DNA from: Anisodus tanguticus
Lineage: Eukaryota; Streptophyta; Magnoliopsida; Solanales; Solanaceae
DNA: 64,000 nt
Direction: 5' to 3'
NCBI GenBank assembly: GCA_034509755.1
Contig: CM067544.1
Location: 15,991,001-16,055,000, forward strand
Within the stretch, counting starts at the first letter, position 1. Every line of letters begins with the position of its first letter. The translations under genes were made by a program, and so were the position numbers. The notes under the pieces are model-generated. The model was not told where the DNA came from and did no database searches. It saw nothing but the letters and a program-made list of their open reading frames with translations. Positions 59,377 to 64,000 of this stretch are shown one piece after another.

Positions 59377-59686
59377 TGAAGTCCCATTGCTATAATTGAA
59401 CCCTACCAAAGTACGTCTTTTACTTAATTATGATAGTTGCTCCTTTTTTTTCTCGCACCAACAAATGTAGTGGTAACTTGAGGCTTAGAATAAATCACCT
59501 AGTACTTTTTGAACTCCGCTAGAATTTAAATTTAATACCTCATCGTTCTCCATCCACTTAATTAATCACTAAGCCACAACCTTGGATGTTTCTATTTGGG
59601 TTAGCTCTTCCGGTACTAATTTTATTATTTACCTTGTTCATTGCTATAAACTGCAATGTTGTTATAGAAGGTGTGCTAGACATATT
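59377..59686. other. Short gap between hAT-2 and copia-5
   Basis: 310 bp without a gene or transposon end that I can identify. Confidence 0.5.
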
Positions 59687-59927
59687 TGTTAGAATAATTA
59701 TGGGAAAATCCCATAATTATGTTTATTCTCATTAATTAAGATATTGTAATTAGTTGTAAAATCAATTAGTCATCTTATAATTAGTTGTAAAATCAATTAG
59801 TCGTCATTAGGAAGATTGTAGGTAATTAGCATCTTCTATTTTAGGTAAACTTAGATTAGTACCAGACCTATGATTGTATATATTACATATGATTGGAATA
59901 AAATGATCAAGGAATCATTTCCCAATA
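59687..59927 (+). repeat. Copia-5 5' LTR
   Basis: About 241 bp, TGTTAGAATAATTATGGG ... TTTCCCAATA. It contains an ATAATTAGTTGTAAAATCAA-type direct repeat (two units near 59750-59800). Identified by the adjacent primer site and the TG start; the partner LTR is outside the window. Confidence 0.8.
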
Positions 59928-60303
59928 TGGTATCAAGAGCCTAAAGAATCCTTTGCCGTAAAAACTTTCTTTCTCTTGGTTGTCCTACCTCCGAACCGAG
60001 CAACTAAATATTCTTTTCCTTTCTATGTTACACGGCCTCACATAAGTTTGTCAAGCAACAAAATTTTCTTTTCCTTTATTTGTTGCACGACCTAACATAA
60101 ACAACTAAACATAAGTTTGTTTATTACACAATCCAATAACCTAAACAAACTTCACACGCCCTAATACCTACATCCACCCTAGCCGACACAACACCAACCT
60201 CCCACTCCTCGGCTACACGCATCTTTTCTCCAACTATTAGGGTTCCTTAGTCTACTTTCATCAAACATTTTCTCTCTTTTCTTGTTTGTTCTAGTGGAAA
60301 CTA

Positions 60304-63300
60304 TGGCCGAAAAATAAACTTTTCATCCTGCTCTTGCCGTAAATAACGTCAAGAACTTTATCTCCATCACTCTTGAAATGAAGAAAGGGCAGTATACCTC
60401 ATGGGCGCAACTTTTTAAAATTCATTGCCGTGCCTATGAGGTGATTGACCATATTCTTCCATCCGAGTCACCGTCGGACACCACTACGGTGGAAAAGAAA
60501 TTATGGTCTCGATTAGATGTTATTGTCCTTCAATGGATTTATGGCACAATTTCGAATGATCTTCTTCATACCATCTTAGAACCTAATTCTACGGCTAAAC
60601 ATGTGTGGGAAAGATTAGAGAATATTTTTCAAGATAATAAAATGTCTAGGGCCGTTTTTCTTGAACACCAATTTACAAATATTAAATTGGATGATTTTTC
60701 TAACATCTCCGCCTATTGTCAAAAATTAAAAATATTTGCGGACCAACTGTCCAACGTTGGTTCGCCCGTGACAAATCAAAGGTTAGTCCTTTAGTTGATT
60801 GCGGGGCTGAATGAATAATATAATGGTGTTGCTACATTTATTCAGCAAAGCAATCAGTTACCTCCCTTTTACGAGGCATGTTCGAGGTTAATTCTCGAGG
60901 AAACGAGGAAGGCAAAACAGGCATCATCGGGCACAACCATAGGTGGAACGACTCTCGTCTCTACCAACTCTTTTTCCACTGATTTGGAACCCCAAAATTC
61001 TGGTTCGGGTGGCCAAAATACTCGTCAAAATAATGGGCAAAAATGGGGTTCAAATCGAAACAATAAAGAAAAAAATAATAGTGGAAAGGGACGTGGACGT
61101 GGCGGGGGCCAAACCGTCGGCGACAGCAGCCAACCCGGGCAGTGGCGGTAATTTTCCAGGCAGTAGTGGCGGCCAGTGGGGGCAGTACCCACCGTGGTCC
61201 TGGGCCCCACAGTTGGTTGCCCCGCCATGTCCATTTCTGACTTCTTCGTGGGCTCGACCTCCTCCTTCTTCAAATCGCCAACCCGGTATTCTCGGATCTC
61301 GTCCACAACATGCGTTTGCAGCTCAGACACCATCTTCGATTGGATATGTACCCACGGATATTGAACAAACCATGAATCACATGAATCTCAATATTCCAGA
61401 TGAATCGTGATACATGGATACAGGGGCTACGTCACACATGACGACATCTCAAGGTAATCTATCATTTTATTTTAATATGAGCAGTAATAAAAATATTGTT
61501 GTCGGCAGTGGGCAACAAATTCCAATTCGTGGTGTTGGTCAGGTAACACTACCCTCTCCCCATCCACCTTTATGTTTGAAAAATGTCTTACATGTACCAA
61601 AATTGATTAAAACCTTGATCTTTGTTAGACATTTTACAACTGACAACAATGTTTCTGTGAATTTTGATCCGTTTGGTTTTTCTGTGAATGATTTTCAGAC
61701 GAGGATGCCGCTCATGAGATGTAACAGCACGGGGACTTATATCACCTATGTTTCCACCGATAGCAGGGTCAAACCATCCACCTTTTCATCCATCTCTCCC
61801 AGTCTATGGCACAATAGGCTGGGGCACCCAGGAGCACCGGTTTTTAGTCAATTTAGGAAGAATAATTTCTTTTTCTTGTAATGGAACTTTGAACTCTTCT
61901 GTTTGCCAAACCTGTGTGTTTGGTAAACATATTAAACTTTCATTTTCTGCGTCTACTACTACTATTATGCCATTTGATATTTTACATTGTGATTTGTGGA
62001 CTTCACCCGTTTAAAGTGTTGCAGGTCATAAGTATTATTTGCTTATCCTTGATGATTTTTGTGGACCTTTCTCTTAGGACAAAAATCATAAACCTTTACC
62101 ATTTTGAAACAATTTCGTGTGTTTATCAAAACTCAGTTTGGAAAAACCATTAAATGTTTTCAATGTGATAATGGGAAAAATTTATAAATGCCCAATTTAA
62201 GGATTTTTGTCACCAAAATGGGATGCCTGTCCGTATTTTATGTCCACATACATCTTCTCAAAATGGGAAAGCGGAAAGAAAGATTCGAACAATCAACAAT
62301 ATGACTCGCTCTATCCTTGTGCATTCGTCTACACCACCAAATTTTTGGCACCATGCTATTCAAATGGCTACATATCTCTTAAATATTCTTCCTAGTAAAC
62401 TTATATCCAACGTGTCCCCTACTCAGGTATTATACAATCGTATCCCCTCGTTTACACATTTACGAGTTTTTGGGTATTTGTGTTATCCCTTGTTTCCGTC
62501 CACCAACATTCATAAACTTCAAGCTCGATCTACTCCTTGCGTGTTTTTGGGGTACCCCCAAAATCATAGAGGATATAAATGCTTTGATATGTCAACAGGA
62601 AAAATTATTATCTCTCGTCATGTCATCTTTGATGAATCAACATTCTCGTTTGCAACATCTCAAGCGACATCCTCACCTTCATATGATTTTCTGGATGACG
62701 GAATTCATCCACTTTTGAGGTATTATCTAAACTCTCAAAATAATAATTTAGGGCCATCACCAGACCCTACACCATTGAATGTCAACCCACCCCCTTCCCG
62801 TAACTCACTGGCCCAGACCAGAACCGGATCTCCTACCTCGGCCCAAAATACCTAAACCACCTTAGCCACTGTTTTGGCGCAAAATTCCAACACCACCCAT
62901 CCATCCAACGGTACAAATCCTAAACGGACAATGGAAACCCGTGCCATGATTGAATTTTTTGACCTAAACACCAGTTTAGCCTAACCACCTCAGTCCAACC
63001 CTCACCAATACCAAAAAATCCCAAAGTTGCCTTATCAGACCCGAATTGGAAAGCTGTCATGTTAGATGAATTTACTGCTCTTATTCAAAATAAGACGTGG
63101 GATTTGGTACCACGACTATCTAATGTGAACATAATTCGATCTATATGGGTGTTTTTCCATAAAAAGAATTCTGACGGTTCTTTTGCGAGATACAAAGCTC
63201 GTCTTGTTGGTGATGGCATGTCTCAACATGTGGGAGTATATTGCGGTGAAACTTTCAGTCCGATAGTCAAGCCTGCAACTATTAGAACTGTTCTTAGCTT

Positions 63301-64000
63301 GGCACTGTCCAAATCATGGTCCATTCATCAGTTGGATGTCGAGAATGCATTTTTACATGGCCACTTGCAGGAAACAGTATACATGCATCAACCGTTGGGA
63401 TTTCGCGATCCGGCCCGTCCAGATCATGTGTGCCTACTAAGAAAATCTTTATATGGTCTGAAACAAGCCCCTCGGGCATGGTATAACAGGTTTGCCGGTT
63501 TTGTTTCCACATTGGGATTCTCTCACAGCAAGTCTGATCAGTCGCTCTTTATTTATTGGAAGGGCACTGATATGGCTTATATACTTCTGTATGTTGATGA
63601 CATTATCCTCACTGCATCCTCGACTTCACTTCGCCAGTCTATTATGTCCCTTCTTGCAGCAGAATTTGCAATGAAGGACTTGGGCCCGTTGAATTATTTT
63701 CTTGGCATTGCTGTCACTCACTATGCAAGTGGTTTGTTTCTCAGTCAAAAGAAGTATGCCGAAGAGATACTTGACAAAGCAGGGATGTCTTCGTGCAAAC
63801 CTTCTCATACTCCGGTTGACACAAAGGCGAAGTTGAGCAACGCTTCAGGTACTCCATACAGTGACCCCACATATTACCGCAGCCTTGCAGGTGCATTGTA
63901 GTATCTGACCTTTACAAGGCATGATATTTCCTATGCGGTCCAGCAAGTATGTGTACACATGCATAATACAAAGGATGAACATATGGGGGCCCTCAAGCGT
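60304..64000 (+). pseudogene. Copia-5 gag-pol, broken and incomplete at the window edge
   Basis: The start ATG at 60304 is followed by a stop at the fifth codon. The gag body (60378-60794) has LQWIYGTISNDLLHTILEPN and YCQKLKIFADQLSNVGSP, then stops at 60793 and 60817. A stop (61408-61410) sits just before the protease site YMDTGATSHMTTSQGN. Integrase is damaged in 61880-62220, then SQNGKAERKIRTINN in 62223-62855. Reverse transcriptase in 63059-63901 has HQLDVENAFLHGHLQE, SLYGLKQAPRAWYNRF and LLYVDDIILTASS. A stop at 63899 precedes the RNase H start. No zinc knuckle is visible. Confidence 0.88.

Larger units (their letters stand above)
59687..64000 (+). mobile_element. Copia-5: Ty1/copia retrotransposon, cut by the window edge
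   Basis: The 5' LTR is 59687-59927 and the primer site TGGTATCAAGAGCC is at 59928. Coding remnants run to the end of the window, inside RNase H, and the 3' LTR lies beyond. The gag and pol wording is closest to copia-2 (KKGQYTSWAQLFKIHCRAYE against KKGQYSSWAELFKIHCRAYE). Confidence 0.92.

Noticed and set aside
1..64000. tRNA, rRNA, CRISPR array, operon or bacterial-type features
   Set aside because: None seen. The tRNA-like TGGTATCA motifs are all retrotransposon primer sites next to LTRs.

Overview
This is plant nuclear DNA, most likely from a member of the Solanaceae. The evidence is multi-exon genes with plant splice signals, SINE 3' ends of the TS type and of the TTG-tailed type typical of this family, and many copia, hAT, Stowaway-like and pogo-like transposons. 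About two thirds of the window is mobile DNA, much of it nested. I cannot name the species.

Layout. 0.2-9.1 kb: a minus-strand Tork-like copia element (copia-1). Its left LTR is split by a 2.9-kb endogenous pararetrovirus-like fragment arranged as a large inverted repeat. Copia-1 ends 163 bp before the last exon of a lectin-type receptor kinase (9.3-10.1 kb, plus) and probably sits in an intron of that gene. 11.1-14.4 kb: a frameshifted three-exon gene resembling the auxin-oxidising dioxygenase DAO (minus), with a MITE and a solo LTR in its intron and a decayed pogo-like transposon just upstream. 18.0-18.4 kb: a protein kinase relic. 19.1-27.9 kb: the one clearly intact large gene, a 23-exon kinesin-like calmodulin-binding protein (KCBP/ZWICHEL type, MyTH4-FERM-coiled coil-motor-calmodulin-binding tail, minus). 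Its 5' side carries a hexanucleotide microsatellite and then a TRIM-like mini-retrotransposon that was itself split by a 3.4-kb hAT transposon (hAT-1).

34-64 kb: a retrotransposon block with no surviving host gene that I can recognise. It holds four related small-LTR copia elements on the plus strand (copia-2 to copia-5, the last cut by the window edge), a 768-bp non-autonomous hAT inside copia-2, a second full-length copy of the hAT-1 family (hAT-2, 56.0-59.4 kb), and a 4.7-kb AT-rich stretch without genes.

Insertion order can be read from target-site duplications (TSDs). Copia-1 came before the pararetroviral insert, the TRIM before hAT-1, copia-2 before the 768-bp hAT, and a Stowaway-like MITE before copia-3. 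Exact 5-bp or 8-bp duplications support copia-3 (GAGAC), copia-4 (CCAAG), the solo LTR (ACTAT) and all three hATs. The host genes do not form a pathway. KCBP is a cytoskeletal motor, the kinase a plasma-membrane receptor, and the dioxygenase (if it worked) an auxin catabolism enzyme.
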